Shown piece after piece: positions 10,827 to 20,911 of a DNA stretch of 34,687 nt. Position numbers and translations under genes: made by a program. The stretch's first letter is position 1, and each line of letters opens with the position of its first letter. The stretch lies in contig JAQGAU010000204.1 of assembly GCA_034698045.1 (NCBI GenBank), forward strand, positions 1 through 34,687, in the 5' to 3' direction. The notes below the pieces were generated by a model, which was given only the letters and a program-made list of their open reading frames with translations, was not told the DNA's origin and ran no database searches. The DNA is from Paramacrobiotus richtersi. Its lineage: Eukaryota; Tardigrada; Eutardigrada; Parachela; Macrobiotidae.

Positions 10827-11615
10827 CTTCAACCGCCCGATGCCTTGTAGCCAGCCTGCTGGCGTGGTATCTCAGTGCCGCCAAGAGACATCAACGAGTC
10901 GGCACACGAAACGGCGGCAGAACATCCTGTGACATTATCATCCAGCACCGGTATGCGCAATGCGGTGGACGAAAACGTTACTGTACGATGTTTTCCGCAG
11001 TTTCCTCCAGCAGATACAGTTTCAAACAGTGCATATTCGGCAGCAGACAACAGTTTGCAACGGAAATTGGAATGTATAGCATTTGAAAGCAGTGACGCTG
11101 TAGTGTAGTTCCCGTACATCCCCTGCAACCTAGACAGACACGTCAAGGCCGGCTGCTAGGTCGGTAGGGTTGCAGATCCTCAACATTGACCGCCGTGGTC
11201 AATCAGTGCCGGTCCTTTTTACCTGGGACACCCGCTCCCGATGGATGTCATTGCATACGTAGGCGGTGCAGTTGCACCGCCGAGCGGGTGACCTTCTCTC
11301 GGACAGTCTGGCGTTCATTGCAACAGGAGGGACGTTCGGGTGCAACACCGTGGACGGCGCAGACTGGTATCGGTGCTGATCAGGCGGTAAGTGCAGTCCG
11401 ACTGTCGGGAATGCACAGTCCAGCACCGCATATACGTTACCAGCACGGCACCGCCGGCGCTGGGTGAATGTGAACTCCGCTCGCGTAACCCTTGCAGCTG
11501 CGTCAACTACCGGACAGACACGACAAATCCCAGGCGAAACTCTCATCTGATGGTTCATCGGCGCGCAACACAGGCAGTCTCACCAAACGTCCGTGAACTC
11601 CCAGGTCTGCATTAA
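10827..11615. other. ORF-rich GC-richer segment, no gene recognised
   Basis: Both strands are open over long stretches: plus 10875-11108 (77 codons), minus 10829-11146 (105), minus 11199-11558 (119). The cause seems to be base composition rich in CG and few stop triplets. None of the peptides resembles a family I know, and no evidence favours one strand. It lies directly after repeat copy III and may belong to the same unit. Confidence 0.3.
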
Positions 11616-13573
11616 ATTGAACACGTAAGTACCAGGGATCGTGCAAATATCGGTGCATTTGAGTTTGTTATTATTTCTATTTTCACCATGCAAACATATT
11701 AAATAAAAATTGATATAAGGAAAGCACAATGAAATATTTGTCACAAAGAATCAGTATCGAAATCCAAAGAGGAAACGCCGTGTGCATTCTCGGTACTTGT
11801 GATTGCAGTAGATTGGATGAGCTCTTTCTGAATGTGTAAAGTGTGTGTTCGCGAGGCGAGTTTGTTTGTTTTTATCGGTGTTATTTCAGTGTTTATGTCT
11901 TGAGTTATTCATTATTGTCAGTCAAGTACTGCAAAGCGCAGCAGCTAAGGTGGAAAGAAATAATATTATGCAAAATTGATATAAAATTTACAACTATACG
12001 GTGAGTGTACTCGTATATGATACAGGATACTCAAACAGCATGATTGATGATACCTACTAATTGTGAACGTCTAGGTGTTTAAATTTCACAAGTTTGTAAG
12101 GTAACTATTGTGGTGCAATACGATCGTATGTTTTCTGCATTTTGTGCAGACTTCCAAGTGAATTCGAAGAGTGCAAAGGAAGACCCGATCGAAAAGTTAA
12201 CAACGACAGCGACCAAAAATGTGGGAGCAACCATTTACCCGTCTGTAGCGCCAGAATTTCGACGAACTTTAACATACAGTCGGAAATGAATTGCCTAAGA
12301 TTACAGATGCAACAGCGCGGGTGACGTCATGCCAACAATAACAACTTTATTCCCCCAGATTTCTCTGGCAGGGTCACCATGACCACTGCCACTGATGTTA
12401 CAGTAAGGATTCCTGATTAAATGACAGAAGTTTTGAAAGTTAAAAGCAGCAGCCTACTACAAAAAAGAAATCGGAGCATCATCCATCTAAACAATCAAGT
12501 CATAGGAAAAGTTTAAGAGATCCGTATCCACGAGAAACAAAACAACAAAAAAACAAACACATCGTTGCTGAGAGCTCAAAAAATCCATCTGCTTACAAAA
12601 TCATTTGTTGGCCACATGTGTGGATCATTGAACTTAGCTGCCATAAGGCATGGCCCATCACGATGTGTTTTACATTATATGTAGAGTCAATGAAACAATT
12701 GGCAAGAATCACCGCTTTACAGCAGTTGTAACTATCATTGTATCTATCTGTATTGTGACTGGTACAGCTTGCGCCTGTAGTAAAGCTAATCAGTTTTAAA
12801 AAAGCTATTTGTTCTCTGAAAAATGACAGCTGAAAGCAGAAACTTTGTGATTTCTCCGAGAGCAACAAAGGAAAGGAAAGCTAAGAGATTTCCTTTGACC
12901 ACGATTTTTTGCCTTGTTTTTCGAAATTCCTTTAACTAATCTGCGGATTATGGAGCAAGTGCAGCAAAAATGACCCAAATAGGGCAAGAGCACCGCAGTC
13001 AGAACTACTGAGCTAGTGTCCAAACAAATGCTGTAATCGGATTTCATTCGAACCCGGATACGTCCGATTCCGTAGTCCGAGCGCTCTCAAAGAAAAGCAA
13101 GCCAGACAGGGGTTGTTTCGTTGTCTGTGACAGTGCGGGAGTCTGGCAGACAAAATTTTGTGCGATCTGTTGAACTGAATCTAGCCATTGTTCGGTCACG
13201 GATTTTCCGATAGCGTGGCAGACCGACTGCAGTTCGAACACCACGCAGTAAGAAGTTTGCAGAAAGTCAGTGCGGAATATCTTGTGTCTGCTGTTGATTG
13301 ATTAATGTGGAAAAGTTCCGTGGATCTTGGCTTATGATTATATCATTCGGTCGATACGATCCATGTGGATTATTCATCCCGTTGTATTAAAGATTTATTG
13401 CTGAGATAGTGCCGCGCATCGCTCCTGTGTCCTGGTGAAGATTTATATCCACAGGTAAGGGTAATGCGATTTAATGTAAACTTTAAACTGATACGAAAAT
13501 AAGACAGTGAGAAAAACGTCACGGTGTACTTTCTAACGGAGGATTTTCTAATGCACACTTTTAATAATTTTGA
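11616..13573. other. non-coding interval, nothing recognised
   Basis: AT-rich sequence with only short frames on both strands. A possible splice-donor-like CCACAGGTAAGG occurs near 13450, but no exon could be tied to it. No repeat structure or element terminus was seen. Confidence 0.35.
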
Positions 13574-14047
13574 ATGCAAACATTTAATCTAATGCATCTG
13601 AGATTGCACCACCTGTTGCTACATTTTGGCTGTTTCGGACGACCGGAATTTGACCAACATTCCGCTTTAATTCGGAAATCCTGCGACAGTCGAAACGGCA
13701 GACTGGTAAGCCGTAAAAAAAAAATTTTGTACAGTTTTCGAGCATCCAGCACATATCAAACTGCGCATTTTAATTCCGACTCACTTCCCCAGGAGTCTAG
13801 GAGACCAGCAAATACAGCTGTCACGCAAAATCTGTACAACGTGGGCGCATCATATTTTTGCCAATTTTATGTAAAGCTCCAGCAGGTTTTTGGTGAGACT
13901 AATGACGTATACATGTTACCAGCACAGTTCCTAAGCACTATGCGAACAAATGACAGACAAAACGTCCAGAAATGTGTTTTTACAGTCCAGAGGAATGTTT
14001 GTTTTAGGTTTGTACTTATTTGTTCTATTCTAAAGGCTCCAGATTAA
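13574..14047 (+). CDS. hypothetical 157-aa ORF, unrecognised
   Basis: ATG at 13574 and TAA at 14045-14047 enclose 157 codons, the longest ATG-initiated frame in the central part of the window. The N-terminus is rich in His, Leu and Phe, with a basic RKKK stretch near residue 48; there is no signal peptide or membrane segment, and no motif I can name. The surrounding sequence is AT-rich and lacks other coding signs. It may be a chance frame or a host exon; support rests only on length. Confidence 0.2.
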   Translation: MQTFNLMHLRLHHLLLHFGCFGRPEFDQHSALIRKSCDSRNGRLVSRKKKILYSFRASSTYQTAHFNSDSLPQESRRPANTAVTQNLYNVGASYFCQFYVKLQQVFGETNDVYMLPAQFLSTMRTNDRQNVQKCVFTVQRNVCFRFVLICSILKAPD

Positions 14048-14790
14048 TGAAATCGGTTAGGACGTAAATTAACCTTATTGCATCAACAAGTTTGGTTTTA
14101 TAAGATCACATGTCTGTGCACATCATAACACGCCCACTTTTGGATTGTAAAAAAACTTCTCTAAATATTTTTTATATTTCATAATTACCTCATTATGATT
14201 AAGTTATTAGTATTACGTTTAGCAACAATGTATTAGCAATTAATAATGTATTTACAGCGCAACATGTTTCTGGTTAATAATATGCGTTATCAAAACAGTT
14301 AGTGAGCGAGTAACGTTTGTTCGGTATGTGTTGGTTAATTCCGATGAACAAGAATCATAGTCAAGCAACAAACTAAGTTATTGCCGTTATGTTGAATATC
14401 GTTTAATTTCTTTATAATACTGCAAACTGTGTTCATTGTCAGTACGTAAGATATTTGCTACAACTACGGTTCCCCTTCCAATCACGCACCGCAGTATCAA
14501 AAGGTGACTTTATCAAATCACTGCGTCAAAAGCGGTTACAGGACAACCAAATCCTATGTAACTCACGTCTGAATTAATGCGGCATAAGCTATCCACAGGA
14601 TCGTGTTAATGAATCGGTTACAAAATGTACAAGTTTCTTCTCATCAGAACTGCGCATGTCGCAGCATGCGTTCAGCGAAATATCCGATTGATACGATCAC
14701 ACAACAGCTTAACGAGCTTTAGATCAAAGACATCACAGAGAAATTCGTACGTCGTCGCTCCACTATCGTATAGGTAGCTAGCGGTCCCAT
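14048..14790. other. AT-rich spacer, nothing recognised
   Basis: No open frame of note on either strand, stops dense in all frames, no obvious repeat. Confidence 0.4.
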
Positions 14791-14793
14791 TTC

Positions 14794-15177
14794 ATGCCAT
14801 GGGTTGAGGGTGGGAGGTCCTCCGAGCAAATTCCGGTCAGGCTATTAACATTAAACTGGTTCCATCCAGCAGGTAATGATCCAAATGTGTTTGTTAGTGG
14901 CGATCATTTTTCCGTCGAAAACTTACGTCTTTTCTCCGCTTCCATCAGTTTGGTGGCGGAATCCGAGGGTGTTGATGCCCAAACCATTCCTAGTTCTGAA
15001 ATTTTACAAATTTGTTACCTGCGGCTTTCGTCAACTGGCATCAACGCACAGTTAGTCTGTATAACAGTTGATCGTGACTGTTTCTCGCCCCTTCTAGAAT
15101 GCGTTTCAAAATCTCGTTTAAAATCCATCACCTCGGACATAATTGTTCCTCACGGGTTTTACATAGCCCAATTCTAG
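14794..15177 (+). CDS. 127-codon ORF of uncertain strand
   Basis: The plus frame is open for 127 codons, with ATG at 14794-14796. The opposite strand over the same interval is also mostly open in one frame (one stop), and it continues the direction of the minus-strand degenerate coding sequence at 15128-16198, with peptides such as SLPAGWNQFNVNSLTGICSE. I cannot decide which strand was coding. No family was recognised for either. Confidence 0.2.
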   Translation: MPWVEGGRSSEQIPVRLLTLNWFHPAGNDPNVFVSGDHFSVENLRLFSASISLVAESEGVDAQTIPSSEILQICYLRLSSTGINAQLVCITVDRDCFSPLLECVSKSRLKSITSDIIVPHGFYIAQF

Positions 15178-16198
15178 GCTGTGTCAAATCTGCTGCTAAT
15201 CTACGTTTACACGGATCAGATACTGACTCTGTTGACGGCCGTTTAGGCATTTTTAACTGCTGAATTGTATCGGTTAAACTGCCCGTCGGCTCTTTTTTAC
15301 CTGATGATGTTTCTAACGACCAATCTATACAAGGATCATCCATCGGAAGTCCACATTTACGAGTTTCCGCTGGTGACAACACCAGGTTATCACGTTCGTA
15401 CTGCTGTCTATAATATTTAGCATTTGCAAGATCACCTAACTGTTTATCACGAGCGGCTTGAAACGAACATGCATCTGCATGTCGTGGAAACACACACAAG
15501 AGCCATAAAGGCCGTAAAGGTCTTTAATGGCAAATCATCGACAACCTGGTCTGTGCTGTAGCACAGGCCCATGAGAACTCGCATATACGGGAAAAACAGG
15601 CAAAAGCTGCAGCCACCGAATGATCTGGCGAGCCGCACGCAGTGCGAAATCGACAGCCAAAACGCATATGCCACGTGGCATACCACACAGCGCCAAACCC
15701 TATCACACATGACACCGCCGACTAAAGGCGCAAACACCAACGAGCACGGTACGCACTCCCGTGAGCGGGAGCGTACACCCTCGTTACAGGCTTTTCTGTT
15801 TTTCTTCTCGCTCTTTATTAATTTTACCCAATTCCTTGTAATATGCCAACTCGGTCTGTAGTTTATAATTCCCCAAACGGAGTAATCTAACTTCATCTGA
15901 AGTCGGTTCTCTAATATGCGGTCTAATTTCGGTTTATTTACTTCCGCATTCGCGGTTTCATCCTTTACTTCCATTTTAGTCGTTTCCACTTGTTTTATTT
16001 TATCGGCCTCCTTTACGGTAATCTTTTCTTGAAAGAGTTGAATCTGATCTACGGCTCTACCAGCAAGCATACCAGGCTCTATTCCGCTTTTCTCTTAATC
16101 ATGCATTTAGACACGTCCTCCGGTATACGTGGAGAACTTGACATAGTTGTATTAGTGCTACTCGGACAACCTTGTGTCGATTTTTGTCTATCCAACAT
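15128..16198 (-). pseudogene. degenerate lysine/glutamate-rich coding sequence, unknown identity
   Basis: On the minus strand an ATG at 16196-16198 opens a serine/threonine-rich start (MLDRQKSTQGCPSS). One frameshift later comes a charged stretch (EKITVKEADKIKQVETTK, about 16020-15965). Another frame at about 15890-15785 gives a likely helical coiled coil (LAYYKELGKINKEREEKQ). The minus frame 15499-15128 then encodes 123 residues with PETRK-like and GKKEPTGSL stretches. Successive segments lie in different frames, so it is broken. It lies downstream of the minus-strand Gag remnant at 17022-18349 and could be part of the same element, although no protease, RT or integrase motif is visible. Confidence 0.35.
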
Positions 16199-16366
16199 TT
16201 CAATCTAAAAGGCACAATTTCCAACTTTATTCCAGTTTTAGGAAGCTACCATAAGACTATTAATTAAAAAAGTTTATGCAGTATCAATTATTATACATTT
16301 ATCATCCAATAAACATTTTAACGCATTTAATTTATTTATCTACTTGCGCTATTTATTCGCTTTATT

Positions 16367-16448
16367 TTAAATCCTCCGAAATCCTAAAGGAAGATTTTAC
16401 ATCTCCGGTTTGTGTTAAATCCTTCGGAATCCTCAATGAAGATTTTAC
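16367..16448. repeat. 34-bp direct repeat, period 48
   Basis: 16367-16400 and 16415-16448 match at 30 of 34 positions (TTAAATCCT core, ending GAAGATTTTAC). The 48-bp period equals 16 codons. The shorter motif GAAATCCTCAA recurs at 16535, 16561 and 16677. The repeat lies between the two minus-strand degenerate coding blocks. Confidence 0.6.
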
Positions 16449-17021
16449 AAACTTTTTTGAAAATTTACGCGACGATCTGTCAGCCAGATGTAAGAGTGGA
16501 GCTCTACCACTAATTCACTTTTCCCATCCCGAACGAAATCCTCAAGCTCATGCATACGAGGAAATCCTCAACCTGCAGCAATGTGCACGACTGGCCAACC
16601 CACCAACATCGTACACATGTTTGTAGACAATTTCTCCTCTACCCTGGGCGACGACCAGTCAGTCCATACTTGAAGGGAAATCCTCAACCTCCAAGTTCCG
16701 CTCTCATCGCCGGTGCCATATCTACCGACGGAATACCGCCCTACGACGCATTCGCGCCGTTTGTGTTACTTTATGTAGTTATTGTTAGTCCATTTCCACA
16801 AAATTTATGTTGCCATATTTTACGGGTGCAGGTCGAGACTCCTGCTCTTATATCACGGCATCCAAATTTGCTTCACAATTCTACATCGTGCCATTCGGCA
16901 TTTATCTACATATTTCTCAGCTGATTTATGCAGTATTGCTCAAACGATTTATCCCGTTGCACCTGGGCCACGGGTATGAGAAGCGATTTATCCCCGTATT
17001 TATTTATGTGTGCGCATCAAT

Positions 17022-18349
17022 TCACACCTTTACAGGGCTATCGTTACTTCGCGGTGCACTTGGCTCATTTTGCGATGTACTAGGCCCATTCGTGCTGTTA
17101 TTATTTTCCCATACGGGATTTCTTCAATTACTACCGTTCCAGTCCTGTCTAAATGGATTGTTAAAACGATTTACCTGGGGGATTTCCCCCATTCACATTC
17201 CGATTTACGCCGGTATTATTCCCGATATTACTGTTTCTTTCTCTAGAAGAACGTCGATTGCTATGATGCGCAATATAGACCGGGTTGCTACGTCTATCCT
17301 CATTTTTAAAAATACAATCCCGGATCCAGTGACCCTTCATATTACAGTTATCGCAGAAAATTACACCAGGGCCTACCTCTTGCTGAACGACAGCATGTGG
17401 TTCAGTGCGGGACAGCATGTGCCTGTTCTTATTCCCTTTAAAATTCATTCCCTGTGGGAATGTCGGTTGATTCTGAAATTTTCTACCGGGCGTATCGCCA
17501 ATAAATTGTATTATTATTATTTTTATTATTAAAATTACCCCTATACGGGCTTCTATTACTATTACCATAACATTTATCCCTTTGACTACTGTCGTTATTT
17601 ATCGGTTGTACCGAGTCCCTTCGGGACTCGTTATTGTTTACTGGTTGCTGTCTTGCCGTGACCACACACACGTCAACAGCCTCTTGACGTTTTTCTTGTT
17701 CGAATTTAATTCGTACTTGCTGTTGTCACTTGTCAAATGCCGCGCTTTAGTTACCGAATCGGCCGGCGTGCAAGGATTTGTAACATTTAAACCCCAGTTA
17801 AGCGATCAACCTACATTCTTTAATCCCGCGGTCAAATATGTACTGACCATCGCGGGTTTATCCGTAAAACCCGCCTTATCACACAGCATTGTCCTATGCT
17901 GGTAATATTTTTCAATCGACCCTCTACCAACCTGAAATTCTCGAGTCTTAAATTGATTTGGCGCATTCGTTCATTTATCGGGGCGCAAATCTATCCTCGA
18001 GAGCCTTCATCCACGATTCGAACGTTTTAGGTGCTACAGTGAACGTCAAATAAGAATCGAACCACCGTAGTGCCATGCCTTCTAACGCATTCGTTAATTC
18101 CAGAATTTTGCGTTTCTCGTCCATTTATTTACATTTTCTTTGGCTGTAAACCGCACTCTAAATCCACCAATCTCGTCCTTTTTTACCATTAACTTTAGGG
18201 TTTTTTACGTCTTCCTTCTTCGGTCCAATTGCTTCTCGAAATCTATCGCGTAGGACAGTTACTGTCTCTTGTTGAGATGTACTTGCATTATTTACTGGCA
18301 TCTCCGGCGCATTTACGTTACATGTATACTTGTGTTGTGCTATTGTCAT
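17022..18349 (-). pseudogene. gag: retrotransposon Gag with intact CCHC zinc knuckle, frameshifted
   Basis: Read on the minus strand this is a Gag polyprotein in several frames. The N-terminal part at 18349-18158 is polar (STSQQETVTVLRDRFREAI). Capsid-like sequence follows at about 18120-17975 (LELTNALEGMALRW, then FDSYLTFTVAPKTFESWMKA). A further capsid-like part lies at about 17890-17830 (CDKAGFTDKPAMVSTYLTAG). Asn-rich basic linkers follow (17671-17483). The nucleocapsid lies in the frame 17568-17161: Cys-X2-Cys-X4-His-X4-Cys at 17355-17314, all four ligands intact. An Asn/Ser-rich tail ends at TGA 17022-17024 in another frame. Frames change at least five times and several stops intervene, so it is dead. 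It differs clearly from the gag at 5844-6614. No pol follows. Confidence 0.65.
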
Positions 18350-19537
18350 TTTCTGAAGTCTCCGCGATTCTTGAAACTAGTAAAATCACAAACAAACGCA
18401 TAGTAGAGTTTCCATTTGAACATAGTATGGTAAATACCATTCGGGGCACGACGCTGCATCTCAAATGATACTGGCGTAAACAAGTAAAGAACTTTAGGAA
18501 GTAACCAACCTCCTGCAGGTAATACACAGATGTACTGCCGCGTATCACACGCAAAGCAGCAGCCTACCGATACGTTTTACTCGGTTCTTATCAGGAACAT
18601 TGACTTTTCGGCCGCAGCGAAGCGATGCTCATCTATGGTGCTGTATATTCACTAAAATGTCTTTCGCATGGCGTGCTGCTTTCAGCTGCTCACCGCGGTA
18701 TTTGGAACGACGTCATTTATCACACATCCAAGCCATAGATGCCATCGAATATTAGGTCTGACAGCAAGCATGTCGTGCCATTCGTTGCAGCAGTAGCTCG
18801 TATGCAACCGATGAGCAATAGACAGAAATAAATCTGCGTCAAACATTGATATAAGCCTGACACACCGCTCTTTGGTTGCAAGAAGGTCAGTAATTTGCAG
18901 TACCAAAAATTTAAAAGTCACTGCTCAGGTTACATTGACGTAAATCCTACACAATTTCAACATAACCTGCAATTACAGAAAACGCCAGACCGATTCTGTA
19001 TACTGGTTCTTAGTGGCTGCTTAAGTCGGTATCTAGGACACAACCTGGCAAACTCAAGCGTTACCGATTTCAGGCTAAATTATATCACGCCGAATGTAAT
19101 GCCGTGTAAGGCTGTATCAGTATGCTCAGTACAGTACTAACTGTTATTGCTGGCTAGCCCCGGAAGTATACCAAAGCACGATATATGTAGTATGGAGACG
19201 TGGTATGCCAAAGCACGAGTATGGGACGAAAGGTATCTACAATGTGTACATTGATGCGGCGGGATTGTACGGTCACTGCTAACAGACATAAGTTATCATA
19301 GTGCGGAAACATGGACATGCTTATGGAACTGGCTCGTCACTGACATTGGAAATAACAGAGATATCCTCATCATCATTTATATGGTATAAATTTGGTTATG
19401 ATAAGCATGGTCGTGATGTGGAGGGATGGCCAATCCCATAAAAACTTTGTTTACAGTTTACTTACCTCATCCTGATGGTCGAGGTGTCGTAGTTGTCCAA
19501 GACGCGTCGATGGCTGTAGTGAGTGAAGGGTCGTAGA

Positions 19538-19637
19538 ACGCAGCTGTGCCCAACTTGATCCGTTTGCGGAAGTCGACGGTGCTCCAGGTGATCCGTTTGT
19601 GGAAGGCGGCTGTCCTCAAAGGTGCTCCGTTTGTCGA
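19538..19637. repeat. three-unit minisatellite, period 33-34 bp
   Basis: Units 19538-19570, 19571-19603 and 19604-19637 share a GATCCGTTTG(C/T)GGA-like second half. The 33-bp period equals 11 codons, and one minus-strand frame reads through with the repeat LPQTD(H/Q). The minus frame is open across 19467-19712 (81 codons), but no protein is recognised. Confidence 0.55.
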
Positions 19638-19690
19638 ATATCCTGAGTGGGCAATTGTGTGTGCACTTGTGGATCCAGATCGTGAATGTT

Positions 19691-19742
19691 GCAGTATAAG
19701 AAGAATCATCAATGTGGCAGCATGAGAAGAATCATCAATGTG
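19691..19742. repeat. 26-bp tandem duplication
   Basis: GCAGTATAAGAAGAATCATCAATGTG at 19691-19716 is followed directly by a copy at 19717-19742 differing at 2 of 26 positions. A third, decayed unit may follow (GCGGTAGCATATGAAAAAT). Confidence 0.75.
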
Positions 19743-20611
19743 TAATGCAATGCGGTAGCATATGAAAAATAACGGAATATGCAGTGAAAGGTCAGGGCGT
19801 TATAGTGGAGCGAATGCGCCCAGGATCGACAATAATAGATCGATAGTGCGCCAGAAACGTAACAGTAATACTTCATGTACCAATAGTACGCCGACATACA
19901 TTGTAGGATACTGCTTTATCCTACATGTGTTCACGTTTGAGACCGTTAAAAGCGTGATTATGATGCTCGGTCTTGTCGTTCCATAGCAATGGTGCTTGAT
20001 TTCGATCAAAAAAATACGACTGAGTTGTTTTTGGTCTACGGGCAGTTTTTGCTGGAAGTCGGTCCGAATGAATATCGGTAGACAGATACAATGCGGAAAT
20101 CGGTACACAGATAGATCCAGCACAGACAGACACCAAACATCATGATAGACATCAAGCACAAACTGAGACAGACACCTACGTTTTACGTTTTCGCCGCAAG
20201 TTGGGATAGTCCATTTTTACTGGATACATACAGGGGTGTGAGCCCAAGGACGGTCTCAGCTGAAAGGGAAGCACCGTAGATCCGTGCATGCAAAGGCCTA
20301 CAAGACTGCGGCGGTGTTTAAAGTGCTGCAAAGGCGTCTGTCAGTTCTGTTGCTCATTGGTTGTGAGCTTAGATAGCTGGACCTTTACACCGGGACTACA
20401 CAGGACATACAATGGGACGTTCAACGTCCAGCGGTTGCCGCTCGTAATCCCAGTGCATAAGACGGACTAATGTGTGCCGGAAACTCCTTCGTGGACGTGG
20501 AACTGTTTTGCTTGGAATTGAGACACAGGTCTTCTTAGAGAAGTATAACAAAGTGAAACGTCCAAGTTAAACTATATCAGGGCACGCTTGAAGGGCAGTA
20601 TCCTATAATAG

Positions 20612-20911
20612 TCTACCGCGCGCCCTGCTTACGACACATACCCTAACGTTAATAACGCTTTCGCAGATGCATACGGCAAAAACGCAATCGGCTGCGACCT
20701 GAAAGGGCTGCCCATGCGCGTACAAGTAGTGGATAACCCGCTAGGCAACGTTACAATTCTAACGCCAACAGCGCTCGACCGCAGTTCTAACATGACTAAA
20801 GGGGACCTTCGTCTACATCTTCTTAGGGGACTACTAGATAGCCTAAAAGAAAAAACGGTACCGTTTTCCGATGACTGCGAGGAAAGTGAAGAACGAAAAT
20901 CTTGCTTGTGA
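20612..20911 (+). CDS. unrecognised 100-codon open frame, possible exon
   Basis: The frame is open from just after an in-frame TAG to TGA at 20909-20911. The first ATG is at 20714, giving 65 residues, but the upstream part also reads like protein (YPNVNNAFADAYGKNAIGCD). The encoded stretch is balanced in composition, with VVDNPLGNVTILTPTALDR in the middle and an acidic end (DDCEESEE). The opposite strand is also open (20985-20629), with a Ser/Arg-rich product that looks like a shadow. No family is recognised. It could be an internal exon of a host gene or a repeat fragment. Confidence 0.3.
   Translation, partial: STARPAYDTYPNVNNAFADAYGKNAIGCDLKGLPMRVQVVDNPLGNVTILTPTALDRSSNMTKGDLRLHLLRGLLDSLKEKTVPFSDDCEESEERKSCL

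Larger units (their letters stand above)
18350..20611. other. non-coding interval with small tandem repeats
   Basis: No recognised gene. It includes two minisatellite-like arrays annotated separately, a duplicated GTAT(A/G)CCAAAGCACGA at about 19168 and 19203, and a degenerate ACAGA-rich stretch at about 20075-20180. Confidence 0.35.

Noticed and set aside
13041..13052. TTCGAACCCGGA resembling a tRNA T-arm
   Set aside because: No matching anticodon or acceptor stems upstream.
16807..17532. 241-codon plus-strand open frame, the longest in the window
   Set aside because: It is antisense to the minus-strand Gag with the intact CCHC knuckle; its hydrophobic, Tyr/Ile-rich product is what the complement of an Asn-rich Gag gives, and it starts at a non-ATG codon.
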